A stretch of DNA of 64,000 nt from Acidobacteriota bacterium (GCA_014584705.1 JACTMJ010000006.1:186001-250000); one strand, 5' to 3'; positions 1-9,740 are shown, counted from the stretch's first letter. The notes: generated from the letters alone by a model not told the origin. Made by a program: numbers and translations.

Positions 1-2
1 GA

Positions 3-197
3 CAGTACGCCGAATTGCTTGAGGAAGCGGGCGTGGACACGGTGAAGGAGCTTCGCACCAGGAACGCCGCGAACCTCGCCGCCAAGCTGGCCGAGGCCAA
101 TGAGAAGCGCAAGCTGACCGGGAATGTGCCGAGCGAATCCATGGTGACGAAGTGGATTGAAGAAGCCAAGGGCATGGAGCCGGGCGTTAGCTACTAG
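3..197 (+). CDS. DUF4332-type helix-hairpin-helix protein, C-terminal part
   Basis: The reading frame is open from the left edge, so the N-terminus lies outside the window. About 64 residues remain. They include 'GVDTVKELRTRNAANLAAKL' and then 'MVTKWIEEAK', which resembles the helix-hairpin-helix repeat of DUF4332 proteins: a hairpin reading 'AGV.TVKELR.R.A.NLA.KL' followed by a second helical hairpin. Members are small cytoplasmic proteins thought to bind DNA or RNA, with no settled function. A TTG at 15 could serve as a start, but in-frame codons continue upstream. The family call rests on pattern only. Confidence 0.6.
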   Translation, partial: QYAELLEEAGVDTVKELRTRNAANLAAKLAEANEKRKLTGNVPSESMVTKWIEEAKGMEPGVSY

Positions 198-209
198 CCG
201 CGAATTCCG

Positions 210-246
210 GGCTCCCCGCCAGGAGAACCCCGCTTCGCGGGGAGCC
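210..246. terminator. Competing GC-rich hairpins after the DUF4332 gene
   Basis: A perfect 10-bp stem pairs 210-219 with 237-246 around a 17-nt loop. Part of that loop can instead pair in a second hairpin, 228-232 with 238-242. The site lies 13 bases after the stop at 197. No T-run follows, so a classic intrinsic terminator is only possible, not shown. The two folds exclude each other. Confidence 0.4.
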
Positions 247-329
247 TGCCCACGACCGCATCCCCACAAGTTCCCCACAAGGCGAACTCGCCTCTCCCCG
301 TGAAACAATAGTTCTTGAACCGATCCCGC

Positions 330-686
330 ATGGAAATCTTCAAGGACTTCTCGATTGAATCCGCTCATCGCCTGCCAAATGTGCCCGAGGGGCACAAGTG
401 CGCGCGGCTGCACGGGCACTCCTTCCAGATCCGCGTCTACGTCGCGGGACCGCTGCATCCAGAACTCGGCTGGGTGACGGACTTCGCCGATATCAAGTCC
501 GTTTGCGAACCCGTCGTGGAAGCGCTGGACCATCGCTATCTCAATGAGATCCCGGGCCTCGAAAACCCGACCAGCGAGAATCTGGCGCGATGGGTCTGGC
601 AGCGTCTGAAGCCGCAATTGCCGGGCCTGAGCCGGGTGCGGATTATGGAGACCTGCACGAGCGGGTGCGAGTACACGGGAGACTGA
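330..686 (+). CDS. queD: 6-carboxy-5,6,7,8-tetrahydropterin synthase (QueD/PTPS family)
   Basis: This enzyme converts dihydroneopterin triphosphate to 6-carboxytetrahydropterin in the queuosine/7-deazaguanine route. The PTPS fold is visible. 'SAHRL' supplies the first zinc histidine and 'HGHSF' the other two. The catalytic cysteine sits just before the latter in 'KCARLHGH'. The 'LDHRYLN' block holds the Asp-His pair, and the pterin-anchoring Glu is in 'METCTSG'. The length of 118 aa matches bacterial QueD. The ATG at 330 is preferred over an in-frame TTG at 315 because homologues begin at this point. The next gene starts 2 bases after the stop, so the two are probably co-transcribed. No other queuosine gene is in the window. 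Confidence 0.9.
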   Translation: MEIFKDFSIESAHRLPNVPEGHKCARLHGHSFQIRVYVAGPLHPELGWVTDFADIKSVCEPVVEALDHRYLNEIPGLENPTSENLARWVWQRLKPQLPGLSRVRIMETCTSGCEYTGD

Positions 687-688
687 CA

Positions 689-1639
689 ATGGCGCTTTAC
701 CTGGGTGTGGACGGCGGCCAATCAAGCACGACGGCGTTGATTGCGGATGAAGCCGGACGGGTGCTCGGGCGGGGCACGGGCGGACCTTGCAATCATGTCG
801 GCAAGGCTGAGGGCCGGGCGCGCTTCCAGGGCGCGATGGAGCAGTGCCTGAACGAGGCCGCAACGCAGGCGGCACTCGACCGACAGACGCTCGCATTCCG
901 CGGAGTGTGCATGGGCTTCAGCGGTGGCGCGGAGGACAAGGAAACGTACCTCCGCGAAACCGTGAGGGCGGAGAACTATCTGCTTACCACCGACGCCTGG
1001 ATTGCACTAACGGGCGCCACGGGTGGCGCCCCTGGACTGATGACGATTTCGGGAACCGGATCCATCGCGTTGGGCCGCAATGCCGCGGGCCGCACCCAAC
1101 GCGTTGGAGGCTGGGGCTATATCTTCGGCGACGAGGGCGGCGGCTTCGACATTGTGCGGCAGGCCCTTCGCGCCGCGCTGCGCGAAGAGGAGGGCTGGGG
1201 ACCCGAGACCGCACTGCGCGCCAAGTTGCTCGATGCGAGCTATGCACCGGACATCAACACCCTGCTGCACTGGTTCTACACCGATGACTGGCCGCGCGCC
1301 CGCGTGGCCTCGCTCGCGCGCCTGGTGGATGAAGCCGCCCGCGAAGGGGACGCCTGCTCCGTGGAGATTCTCCACAATGCCGCGCAGCAATTGGCCACCA
1401 TGGCCGCCGTGGTTCGGGAATCGCTGTTTGCGCCGGGGGAACCGGCGGCGGCCTCCTATGTGGGCGGCGTCTTCCACAGCGAAATCCTGCGGAACCGGTA
1501 CCGCATGCTGGTGGAGCTCGAAGAGGGGAATTGCTTCGCCGCACCGGTCTACGGTCCGGCTGAGGGAGCGCTGATCGAGGCTCTGCGCGCGGACGGCATT
1601 TCCGCTACTTTGACCTGTTTATCCGCAAAGCGCCCTTAA
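689..1639 (+). CDS. BadF/BadG/BcrA/BcrD-family ATPase, probable N-acetylglucosamine-type sugar kinase
   Basis: Cytoplasmic ASKHA-fold kinase. The N-terminal phosphate-1 loop is 'LGVDGGQSSTTALI', the central 'GLMTISGTGSIALG' is phosphate-2, and 'GGWGYIFGDEGGGFDI' is typical of GlcNAc kinase-like members. At 316 aa it is full length. The ATG at 689 follows the queD stop by 2 bases; an upstream in-frame GTG/TTG extension into queD (from 590) is not needed. The likely role is phosphorylation of a hexosamine released from peptidoglycan or from glycans. That fits the sulfatases and sialidase in the window, but the substrate cannot be read from sequence. Confidence 0.82.
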   Translation: MALYLGVDGGQSSTTALIADEAGRVLGRGTGGPCNHVGKAEGRARFQGAMEQCLNEAATQAALDRQTLAFRGVCMGFSGGAEDKETYLRETVRAENYLLTTDAWIALTGATGGAPGLMTISGTGSIALGRNAAGRTQRVGGWGYIFGDEGGGFDIVRQALRAALREEEGWGPETALRAKLLDASYAPDINTLLHWFYTDDWPRARVASLARLVDEAAREGDACSVEILHNAAQQLATMAAVVRESLFAPGEPAAASYVGGVFHSEILRNRYRMLVELEEGNCFAAPVYGPAEGALIEALRADGISATLTCLSAKRP

Positions 1640-1686
1640 GCGTGCATGCTACGATCAAAAGTTAGCCAAGCCAGGAGACGACTTCT

Positions 1687-2856
1687 ATGCCTAAACTATC
1701 CATCCGTGATCTTGACCTTAAGAATAAGGTGCTATTCATGCGCGTTGATTTCAACGTGCCGCTGAGCGAGGACGGACAAACCATCACTTCGGACAAGCGC
1801 ATCAAGGCTTCCCTTCCTTCGATCGAGTACGCACTGGAGCATGGGGCAGCACTGATTCTCGCGAGCCACCTGGGCCGCCCGAAAGGCAAAGTGAACCCGG
1901 CGATGAGCCTGAAGCCGGTCGCCGCGCGCCTCTCTGAGCTGATCCATCGACCGGTGAAGATGGCACCGGATTGCATCGGCCCGGAAGTGGCCGCGATGAA
2001 GCCCGCTCCGGGTGAAGTACTGCTACTCGAGAATCTACGCTTCCACGCGGAAGAGGAAAAGAACGATCCTGAATTCGCGCGGCAGCTTGCCTCGCTGTGC
2101 GACGTCTATGTGAACGATGCCTTCGGGTCAGCACACCGCGCGCATGCCTCCACCGAGGGGATCACGAAGTTCGTGGACAAGTGCGCTTCCGGACTGCTGA
2201 TGCAGAAGGAACTCGAGTATCTGGAGATGGCTACGAGCAATCCTCCGCGACCGGCACTGGCGATCCTGGGCGGGGCCAAGGTGTCCGACAAGATCGAAGT
2301 GATCCAGAACCTCGCGAAGATCGTCGACAAGCTCATTATCGGCGGTGCGATGGCATACACCTTCGCGAAGGCACAGGGCCAACCTACCGGCAAGAGCCTG
2401 GTGGAAGACGACAAAGTGGACCTGGCAAAGAACCTGCTTGCGGAGTTCGGCGGCAAGCTGATGCTGCCGATTGACCACGTGGTTTCGGCCGAGTTCCGCG
2501 AAGGCGCACCCTTCGAGGTGGTGGACCAGATTCCCGACGGCACGATGGGCCTCGACATCGGGCCGAAGACCGTGGCCGCTTTCGAAGCCGTGATTGCCGA
2601 GGCGAAGCTGATCATCTGGAACGGACCGATGGGCGTTTTCGAGAAGCCCCCGTTCGATAAGGGCACGATGGCTTTGGCCAAGGCCGTGGCCGATTCAAGC
2701 GCCGTTTCGATTGTGGGCGGCGGAGACTCCGAGAAAGCCATCAAAGCCTCCGGCCTTGGCTCGAAGATCAGCCATATCTCCACTGGTGGCGGCGCGACCC
2801 TCGAATACCTGAGCGGAATCGTTCTGCCCGGCGTGGCCGCGTTGGACGAGGCCTGA
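1687..2856 (+). CDS. pgk: Phosphoglycerate kinase
   Basis: Catalyses the reversible transfer of phosphate from 1,3-bisphosphoglycerate to ADP in glycolysis. The signature '[11 protein letters not shown]' is near the N-terminus, 'ASHLGRPKG' and 'LLLENLRFH' follow, and the nucleotide-binding C-terminal domain has '[10 protein letters not shown]' and '[12 protein letters not shown]'. The length of 389 aa is normal. An AGGAG-type ribosome site sits at about 1671-1676, ahead of the ATG. Gap is not adjacent, unlike in many bacteria. The codons look like those of the neighbours, with nothing unusual. Confidence 0.97.
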   Translation: MPKLSIRDLDLKNKVLFMRVDFNVPLSEDGQTITSDKRIKASLPSIEYALEHGAALILASHLGRPKGKVNPAMSLKPVAARLSELIHRPVKMAPDCIGPEVAAMKPAPGEVLLLENLRFHAEEEKNDPEFARQLASLCDVYVNDAFGSAHRAHASTEGITKFVDKCASGLLMQKELEYLEMATSNPPRPALAILGGAKVSDKIEVIQNLAKIVDKLIIGGAMAYTFAKAQGQPTGKSLVEDDKVDLAKNLLAEFGGKLMLPIDHVVSAEFREGAPFEVVDQIPDGTMGLDIGPKTVAAFEAVIAEAKLIIWNGPMGVFEKPPFDKGTMALAKAVADSSAVSIVGGGDSEKAIKASGLGSKISHISTGGGATLEYLSGIVLPGVAALDEA

Positions 2857-3146
2857 CCAAGGCGCGCAAGCCAGCCGCGCCGCGAGGCGCTGGCGGCCTG
2901 GGAACGAATGGACTTCCGGTGAAACAGCCTTCCGCCACCCCTGCGACAGCCGGGGTGACTTAGCCGGCAGAGTCGCGTGCGGGAGACGCCGCAAGCAGCG
3001 ATCTTCTGCCCGGCCCGGTCACGCCGGAATCAACTTCCGCCTGTGCCGGGGGCGCATTCCATCCGCGTATCCGCCCGGCCAATTCGCTTGGGATATCGCC
3101 CTGGTCACTGCATTTGCCCGCGCCACACGATATACTTCCGCTCACG

Positions 3147-4589
3147 ATGATTAGTCGCAGGGCACTTCTGCAAGGAGCCGTCGCCGGACGCGGGAAGCGT
3201 CCGAACGTGGTCTTTGTGTTCGGGGATCAGTGGCGGGCTCAGGCTTTGGGATACCAAGGCGATCCGAACGCACACACTCCGGAGATCGACAAACTCGCCA
3301 GGGAATCCTTTCAGTTTGTGAATGCGGTCTCCGGACTGCCGGTCTGCAGCCCCTATCGCGCGTCGCTCATGACGGGACAATACGCGGTGAGGCATGGGCT
3401 GGTTGTGAACGACGTGGAACTTCGGCCCAACGGGCCGACTCTCGGCCAATGCTTCCGGGATGCCGGCTACGACACGGCATACATCGGCAAATGGCATATC
3501 CACGGGAGTCCCGATGGGCGCTTTGGCCGGAGACTAGCGCCCATTCCGGCGGCATCGCGTTTCGGCTTTGATTATTGGCGTACCTGTGAGTGTACGCATG
3601 ACTACAATCACTCTCTTTATTACGCCGGAGACGATACAACGCCGCGTTACTGGGACGGATACGATGCGTTCGCGCAAACGGAGGAGGCCTGCGCGTTTCT
3701 CCGCCGCCGCAAGTCCTCCCACGATCCGTATTTTCTGGTTCTCTCCCTCGGCCCTCCGCACAATCCCTACGGAACGGCACCGGAGGAGTTCGCCGCCCTG
3801 TATCGCGATCGCAAGATTCGACTTCGCCCCAATGTGCCTAGAGCGGCGGCGGAACAGGCTACGAAAGACCTTCGCGGCTACTACGCGCACATCGCGGCAC
3901 TGGACCGCTGCGTGGGCCGCCTGCGCGACACCCTGGACTCCAACGGGCAGGCCGAGGACACGATTTTCGTCTTCGCCTCGGACCACGGCGATATGCTCCA
4001 CAGCCAGGGCATGACAATGAAGCAGCAGCCCTGGGAGGAATCGTTGCGCGTGCCGTTTCTCATCCGCTGCCCGCGCCTGGCCGGCGGGCGAAGCCGCAAG
4101 AGCGTGACGCCGATCGACGCTCCGGATATCATGCCCACGCTGCTCGGGCTCGCGGGATTGCCGATACCGGAGTCCGTGCAAGGGACAAACTTTGCTCCGC
4201 TGATTAGGGGCTTCGCAAAGGATGCCAACGAACCCGCCGCCCTGCTGAACCTTCCGGCGTCGTTTTCCGTAATGCGACGCTTCGGTATTGCGGAATACCG
4301 GGGACTTCGAACACCTCGCTACACCTACGTGCGTTCCATTCACGGTCCCTGGCTGCTGTACGACAATCATTGGGATCCCTACCAGATGCGGAATCTCGTC
4401 GAAAGCCAGCCGGCGGTTCGCTCAAGACTCGATCGTAAGCTGGACGAGTTGTTAAAGAAGGCCCAGGACGATTTCCTGCCCGGAGCCCGATACATCGAAC
4501 GCGCCAACGCAACTCACTACCGCGAGACGAACAATGAAGTGGGAACATGCGAAAGCCCGTGGGGAGACTGGCGCTCCACCTGGAAATGA
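3147..4589 (+). CDS. Sulfatase (formylglycine type), Tat-like but shortened leader
   Basis: Alkaline-phosphatase-superfamily sulfatase that cleaves sulfate esters. The CxPxR signature is 'VCSPYRASLMTG', with Cys67 the residue converted to formylglycine. Metal ligands are in 'FVFGDQWR' and 'FASDHGDMLHSQG'. The ATG at 3147 is chosen because the twin-arginine 'MISRRALLQGAVAG' begins there; the in-frame extension to 3114 has no support. The leader runs straight from 'AVAG' into 'RGKRPNVVFV', the first strand of the fold, so the usual hydrophobic core and cleavage site are almost missing. It may be cytoplasmic or have suffered a small deletion. A TATACT box at 3131-3136 is close to the start and no Shine-Dalgarno is seen. 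The substrate is unknown. Confidence 0.88.
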   Translation: MISRRALLQGAVAGRGKRPNVVFVFGDQWRAQALGYQGDPNAHTPEIDKLARESFQFVNAVSGLPVCSPYRASLMTGQYAVRHGLVVNDVELRPNGPTLGQCFRDAGYDTAYIGKWHIHGSPDGRFGRRLAPIPAASRFGFDYWRTCECTHDYNHSLYYAGDDTTPRYWDGYDAFAQTEEACAFLRRRKSSHDPYFLVLSLGPPHNPYGTAPEEFAALYRDRKIRLRPNVPRAAAEQATKDLRGYYAHIAALDRCVGRLRDTLDSNGQAEDTIFVFASDHGDMLHSQGMTMKQQPWEESLRVPFLIRCPRLAGGRSRKSVTPIDAPDIMPTLLGLAGLPIPESVQGTNFAPLIRGFAKDANEPAALLNLPASFSVMRRFGIAEYRGLRTPRYTYVRSIHGPWLLYDNHWDPYQMRNLVESQPAVRSRLDRKLDELLKKAQDDFLPGARYIERANATHYRETNNEVGTCESPWGDWRSTWK

Positions 4590-5588
4590 TGCACCGGGGG
4601 AGGAAATGCGCCGGGGCGGCGGTGGCGGCGGCATGCCTTCAATTTCGTAAGCTACCGGCGGGAAGTGGATCTCCGCATCTTCCGTCGCCAGGACTCGTGC
4701 CGATATTCGAGTGATTCTCTCAAGCCATGGGGGAGCTTTGGCACGCGGTTGGGCGTATCCTGACCGCGAGGCTTCAGGCGAAGCACGACTTTTTCGCGTT
4801 GTGGAAGAGACGCAAGGCGGGCTTCGTGCCGCGGCGAGCGGCCGATTCCGGCTCTCCGGCTTCGAGAATCAGTCCGCGGTCGGGCAGATCCGCGACCTGC
4901 TCGGAAACCGTGGGATTGCTGAAACGGCTCCTCGCGTGAGATCCGGCTGTGAACGAGGACCGCATTCGCGCATTAGGGCGAACAGGCTCACCCTTTTCAT
5001 GGACTTCATTGGAATTGGGCTGACTCAACGGGAGAAGGATCCCCGGGCTTTCATGGTCATGGAGTGACAATCTTTGCCCTGATTGTAAGTTGGATAAACG
5101 ATTCTTGATCCTTGCAAGAAACGAAGTTCTTGCAAATCCAGCCGAAGTCAACAACCTGTCCGCCCGCCATTCCCGCAAATTCGAGCAAACTCGGAGATCT
5201 CGGTGCCTACTCCTGGAGCAAGCCGTTCCACAGCAGGAAAGCGGGCGAATCGAGGATGAGGCAGATCCGAGATTTGAGGATGGATACGACCTCGGAAATT
5301 GTTATCTGTTCTTACGCGAGCGAATGCGGAGGAGCAAATCGCCTCGCAGCCTGAGAGTTCTTAATAAATTTTAATGTGGAGTGATTCCAAACTGTTGGAG
5401 ACGAGGATGGCATGCCAGAGGCAGAAGAGATCTCCCCGCGATGAATGGCGATTCGGACAGAATTTGCTCAAGATGCGGCGGAAAACGGCATCTAGCGTGG
5501 TGAATGCGGCGGCGAGCAGGACGCGGAGTGACGCGAATTGCCGCCATGGATCGTGCTTCCCGCTGCCATCCATCTGGATTAAAGCGTA
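4590..5588. other. About 1 kb without an intact gene
   Basis: No frame gives a convincing complete protein here. Base composition is less biased than in flanking genes, and codon patterns of the short ORFs look non-coding. The one recognisable trace is a minus-strand winged-helix fragment at about 4784-4945, listed separately. The right end leads into the promoter of the TonB-dependent receptor. Confidence 0.6.
4784..4945 (-). pseudogene. Relic of a ROK/MarR-like winged-helix repressor
   Basis: On the minus strand a short stretch reads 'SNPTVSEQVADLPDRGLI' and then 'ARRGTKPALRLF'. This matches the recognition helix and wing of ROK-family (NagC/XylR-like) repressors, whose usual pattern is 'LS.PTVS..V..L..RGL' followed by 'GRRG.KP.LL.F'. 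The helix before it is poorly preserved, the frame soon stops, and no sugar-kinase (ROK) domain follows. I read it as the decayed N-terminus of a lost sugar-responsive repressor. The alternative is chance resemblance inside a 134-codon open frame. Confidence 0.4.
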
Positions 5589-5618
5589 TTGACAATCGAT
5601 ACGACTCCCAGTATTGTT
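5589..5618 (+). promoter_or_regulatory. Sigma-70-like promoter of the TonB-dependent receptor
   Basis: A perfect TTGACA at 5589-5594 is followed after 18 bases by TATTGT at 5613-5618. This would give an untranslated leader of roughly 90 bases before the ATG at 5715. It is the best -35/-10 pair I saw in the window. Confidence 0.5.
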
Positions 5619-5714
5619 AATTCACCTCACTAAACTGGCGATTTCGACGATGATGTCGCCTGACCAGGGGAAACTCACTTTGGTGCGCAGTTTGCGCCGA
5701 TGTCCGGAGGCTTT

Positions 5715-8700
5715 ATGACGATTGCCAGAATGACTTTTGTCATCCTTGCGGCTTTCCTATTGGCACTTCCCAGTTACCCTCAGGCCTCGAGCGGCCGCAT
5801 TAGCGGCACGGTGCGGGATGAGAGCCAATCCGTAATTCCAAATGCCAACATCGAACTGACGAACACGGCGACGGGAGTCGCCTTTCGTACGGTTTCAAAC
5901 AGCGTTGGTTTCTACATCTTCCCGGGACTGGTTCCCGGCAACTATGAACTCGAAGCGTCCTCGCCGGGGATGCAGAAATACACCGTGGCCGCGGTCGTAC
6001 AGGTTCAGCAGAGCCTTGTGATCGACCCGATCATGCGGGTAGGATCGAGCGCCACGAAGGTGGAAGTCGTCGCGGTTGCGCCACTGGTGACAGTGGACAA
6101 TCCGACGCTCGGCAGCGTGCTCGAACGGGCGAGGATTGAGCAACTGCCCATTAACGGGCGCAACGTGACCAATCTGCTCGCAACTGTGCCGGGCATGGAA
6201 GGCAACCGCGCATTCGGTATGCGCATGGGATCGCAGGAACTGGTGCTGGACGGTGCCAACCTGGCGGACCGTTTTCTTGGCGGTGACCCTCAGCGGCTGC
6301 CCAGCCTGGAATCTGTCGAGGAATTTAAGGTAGAGAACAACAACTCCTCCGCCAAGTTCTCCCGGCCGACCTCCATCATGCTCTCCACCCGGAGTGGCAC
6401 GAACGCGTTCCACGGATCGCTGTTCGAGACGCACCGCAACAACGGCATCGGCAAGGCGCGCCAGCGGCAGGACAATTACTCGAAGCCTCCGCAACTGATC
6501 CGGAACGAATTCGGCGGATCCGCGGGTGGGCCGGTGTTTCTTCCTAAGTTCTACGACGGCCGCAACCGCACGTTCTGGTTCTTTGCCTATGAAGCGAACC
6601 GCACGGTAAGCTCGACCACGGGCGGATTTCGCGTTCCTACGGCGGAGATGCGGCAAGGGGACTTCAGCAACCTCCGCGACTCCCAGGGCCGTTTGATCCA
6701 GCTCTATGATCCGATGACCACGAACCCAACTACCTGGGCTCGCCAGCCGATGTCCTACCAGGGACGCAACAACGTCATTGATCCGGCGCGCATCAGCCCG
6801 TTGGCCAAAGCCCTGTACCCGATGATCCCGCTGCCAACCGATCCGGGCGTGAACCCGATGGTCGATAACAACTGGTGGGGACCGGTACCGAACAACACCA
6901 AGCAGTGGACAACCACCACCCGCTTTGACCACCGCTTCTCGGACAACGACAACTTTTATGCCCGCTATACTCAGGGTGGCTCCGAGAACTTCAGGGATTT
7001 CTATGGCCTGCCCACACTGAACAAAGTTGGAAACACGGTAAACACCCTGATGCCCAACCGCAGTTTGGCGCTTTCGGAAACCCACACGTTCAGCCCTACG
7101 TTTTTCCACGAGATCGTGGCGTCGGTATCCCGCAGCAACCGATTCCTCGGCACCGGTGAACCCGGCGTCAAGTACGCGGATCAACTGGGTCTTCCGAATC
7201 CTTTTGACGTGGCGGGCTGGCCCGGAATTTACAGCACCGGCCTCAGCGGCTACTATTACGAAACGGAAAATACGCAACGCGCGGCCTTCACCAACTATGT
7301 AGTGGATAGCAATTTCACCAAAATTGCGGGAAACCACGAGCTTCAGTTCGGCGGCCACTTCCGCTTTGATCAACTGAACTACATGCCCGAGCAGCAGCAG
7401 ATTCAGGGCAACATCAACTTCTCCACGTTGGCCACGTCACTCTATGATCCGTCGACGTCCAGGACGAATCCGCAGCCTACGCCGCTCACCGGCGACAACC
7501 TGGCCAACATGTTCCTGGGCGTGGCGAACTACCGGAACAACTTTGTTCGCGGCTATTTCTACGCGCGGACCAAGGAATACGCCCTGTATTTTCAGGACAA
7601 CTTCAAAGTCTCTCCCCGGCTGACGCTGAACCTGGGCGTCCGGTGGGAATACTGGCCGCCTTATTCCGACAAGCGCGGCGTGCTGACCTCGTTTGACCCG
7701 GCGACGAAATCCGTCGTGCTTGGCAATGACCTCAGCGAACTGTACCGGCTGGGCGCAACCCTGCCCGGGATTGTGGACGCCTACACCGCGCAGGGAGCGA
7801 AGTTCGTCAGCTACAAGGATGCTGGCTATCCGCGCAATCTGATGAACGGGAACCCGTTGAACTTCGGGCCTCGGCTCGGCTTTGCTTACCGCGTGACGGA
7901 GGGGAATGCTCCTCTGGTGCTTCGCGGAGGTTTCCGTATCTCCTACTTCCCGGTTCCCTTGGACACTTGGGGACGCCGCATGCGGATGAACGTTCCGCTG
8001 ACTGCTCCGTTCTCGAATAACCTGATGGATTCGGCGCAATCGCCGGATGGCATCCGCAACTACCACCTCCGCTCCGTCCCGACGGTGATCGCCGGCCAGA
8101 ACAGCACGGACGCCGTTACCACCGCCAGCCTGTCCTCGCTGTCACGTGGTTCGGCGCTGGTTAGCTACTTCGCGCAAGATCAGCCGGACAGCCGGCCGAT
8201 GGATTGGAATCTGACTCTGGAAAAGAGCATCATGGCGAACACCGTGGTGAAGGCGAGCTATGTCGGGAACCACGTCTCCGATCTCGAGATGTACAACCGC
8301 TATAACGAAGCTCCGAACGACTATATCTGGTACACGACGACGGGGCTGCCCCTGCCGACGGGAGCTTACTCGAACGTTGCTCGCAGACCCTTCGACCAGG
8401 AAGTCTATGGCACGATCGAGGAATACCAGAAGTCGGGCTGGTCTAACTATCACGGCGTCCAGTTCGAACTGGAGCGGCGCTACTCGAACGGGATCGCCTT
8501 TCAGGCCTTCTATAACCTGAGCAATGCGATGACTGCGGGAGGCCTTAGCTACCGCGCCGTGGTGCCCAACGTCGAATCGTACATGCCGAACGCGGTCCCG
8601 ACCGACTTCGACGAGCGTGCGCGATTCCTGAACTATCAGCGCGATACCGCGATTCCCAAGCACCGGGTTCGTTGGAACTGGCTGGTGGATCTGCCCTTCG

Positions 8701-9386
8701 GCAAAGGTAAGAAGTTCGGCGGCAACGTTGGCTCGGTCACCGACAAGTTCATTGGCGGCTGGCAGATTGCCGGACTTGGTTACATGCGCAGCAACTACTG
8801 GTCACTCCCGTCGAACATCTATCCGAACGGGAACCCGATTGAAGTCTACGGGGAGAAGTACCGGATTGAGGATTGCCGCAGTGGCAAGTGCTACCCCGGC
8901 TACCTTTACTGGAACGGCTATATTCCCGCCAACCAGATCAACAGCGTGGATGCAAATGGAAATCCCAACGGCGTGATGGGGGTTCCGGCAGATTACAAAC
9001 CAGCTGGCACTCCTCTGATTCCGTGGGGTTCCACCGAACTGCCTGCGAATGCACCGGCGAATACGAACGTCTCGCGCTACTGGGATTCGAATACCGTCTG
9101 GATCCCGCTCAAGAATGGTTCCGTGCAGAGAACTACCTTTAATGACAACCTCCACCCCTGGCGACAGCAGTACTTCAATGGGCCGCGCACCTGGGGCATG
9201 GACGCTTCGATCATGAAGAATATCCCCTTCACGGAGACCATCCGGCTCCGATTCCAGGCTGATTTCTTCAACGTGTTCAATCACCCGAACAACCCGACCG
9301 GCGTTGGCGGCGATGGCGTTCTTTCCACCCGCACCAGCGGGAGCAGCGCCCGCGAGCTTCAACTGAGCCTGCGGCTGCTCTGGTAA
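5715..9386 (+). CDS. TonB-dependent receptor, Oar-like, with N-terminal carboxypeptidase-regulatory domain
   Basis: Outer-membrane beta-barrel of 1,223 aa. A signal peptide ('MTFVILAAFLLALPS') leads into a CarboxypepD_reg-like beta-sandwich at about residues 27-110, with 'GRISGTVRDESQSVIPNANI' and 'GNYELEASSPGM'. A plug region follows with 'IEQLPINGRNVTNLLATVPG', and then a long barrel ending in 'LQLSLRLLW', the terminal aromatic expected for BAM recognition. The ATG at 5715 is chosen over 5700 because GGAGG at 5706-5710 lies between them. Such Oar-like receptors are greatly expanded in Acidobacteria and are assumed to import glycans or other large ligands. No SusD partner is present. Confidence 0.93.
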   Translation: MTIARMTFVILAAFLLALPSYPQASSGRISGTVRDESQSVIPNANIELTNTATGVAFRTVSNSVGFYIFPGLVPGNYELEASSPGMQKYTVAAVVQVQQSLVIDPIMRVGSSATKVEVVAVAPLVTVDNPTLGSVLERARIEQLPINGRNVTNLLATVPGMEGNRAFGMRMGSQELVLDGANLADRFLGGDPQRLPSLESVEEFKVENNNSSAKFSRPTSIMLSTRSGTNAFHGSLFETHRNNGIGKARQRQDNYSKPPQLIRNEFGGSAGGPVFLPKFYDGRNRTFWFFAYEANRTVSSTTGGFRVPTAEMRQGDFSNLRDSQGRLIQLYDPMTTNPTTWARQPMSYQGRNNVIDPARISPLAKALYPMIPLPTDPGVNPMVDNNWWGPVPNNTKQWTTTTRFDHRFSDNDNFYARYTQGGSENFRDFYGLPTLNKVGNTVNTLMPNRSLALSETHTFSPTFFHEIVASVSRSNRFLGTGEPGVKYADQLGLPNPFDVAGWPGIYSTGLSGYYYETENTQRAAFTNYVVDSNFTKIAGNHELQFGGHFRFDQLNYMPEQQQIQGNINFSTLATSLYDPSTSRTNPQPTPLTGDNLANMFLGVANYRNNFVRGYFYARTKEYALYFQDNFKVSPRLTLNLGVRWEYWPPYSDKRGVLTSFDPATKSVVLGNDLSELYRLGATLPGIVDAYTAQGAKFVSYKDAGYPRNLMNGNPLNFGPRLGFAYRVTEGNAPLVLRGGFRISYFPVPLDTWGRRMRMNVPLTAPFSNNLMDSAQSPDGIRNYHLRSVPTVIAGQNSTDAVTTASLSSLSRGSALVSYFAQDQPDSRPMDWNLTLEKSIMANTVVKASYVGNHVSDLEMYNRYNEAPNDYIWYTTTGLPLPTGAYSNVARRPFDQEVYGTIEEYQKSGWSNYHGVQFELERRYSNGIAFQAFYNLSNAMTAGGLSYRAVVPNVESYMPNAVPTDFDERARFLNYQRDTAIPKHRVRWNWLVDLPFGKGKKFGGNVGSVTDKFIGGWQIAGLGYMRSNYWSLPSNIYPNGNPIEVYGEKYRIEDCRSGKCYPGYLYWNGYIPANQINSVDANGNPNGVMGVPADYKPAGTPLIPWGSTELPANAPANTNVSRYWDSNTVWIPLKNGSVQRTTFNDNLHPWRQQYFNGPRTWGMDASIMKNIPFTETIRLRFQADFFNVFNHPNNPTGVGGDGVLSTRTSGSSARELQLSLRLLW

Positions 9387-9499
9387 GACGCGAATCCGGG
9401 GCGGGGCGGAACCTTCGGCGTGAAGCGGCTTGCCGAGTACGCTTCCAGCCAATCCCGGTTCCGCCCGTCTCCTCAGGTTGAAAAGACAATCAATCGATC

Positions 9500-9540
9500 G
9501 CGGCTGAGATCGTCCGAAACCAATGGACGGTCTCAGCCGC
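9500..9540 (+). terminator. Intrinsic terminator-like hairpin after the TonB-dependent receptor
   Basis: A 16-bp stem pairs 9500-9515 with 9525-9540 with a single T-G wobble and a 9-base loop. It is followed by AAACCTTTTGG. It sits 114 bases after the receptor stop. The rest of 9387-9740 shows no gene. Confidence 0.6.
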
Positions 9541-9740
9541 AAACCTTTTGGACCGCCAATTCGGTGCCCGGCGCGGTCATCCCAAAGCCGCAATCAGCGC
9601 GAACCCATCGGGCGTCTCCTCGCACCGTACCCTACCCCCGTTGCCCGCAGCCGCTATTCAGGAAGAAGTGATGCTCCTTCTCACCGCTTGCCCATTGCGT
9701 TATAGTTAGCGAAAATCGTTCGTTCCGCCATGGGAATCTG

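Noticed and set aside
4711..5067. 118-codon plus-strand ORF in the gap
   Set aside because: No similarity, no ribosome site; the minus strand here has the repressor-like relic instead.
5895..7373. 492-codon minus-strand ORF inside the TonB receptor
   Set aside because: It is the complementary frame of a strongly supported gene, with His/Arg/Val-rich composition and no domain.
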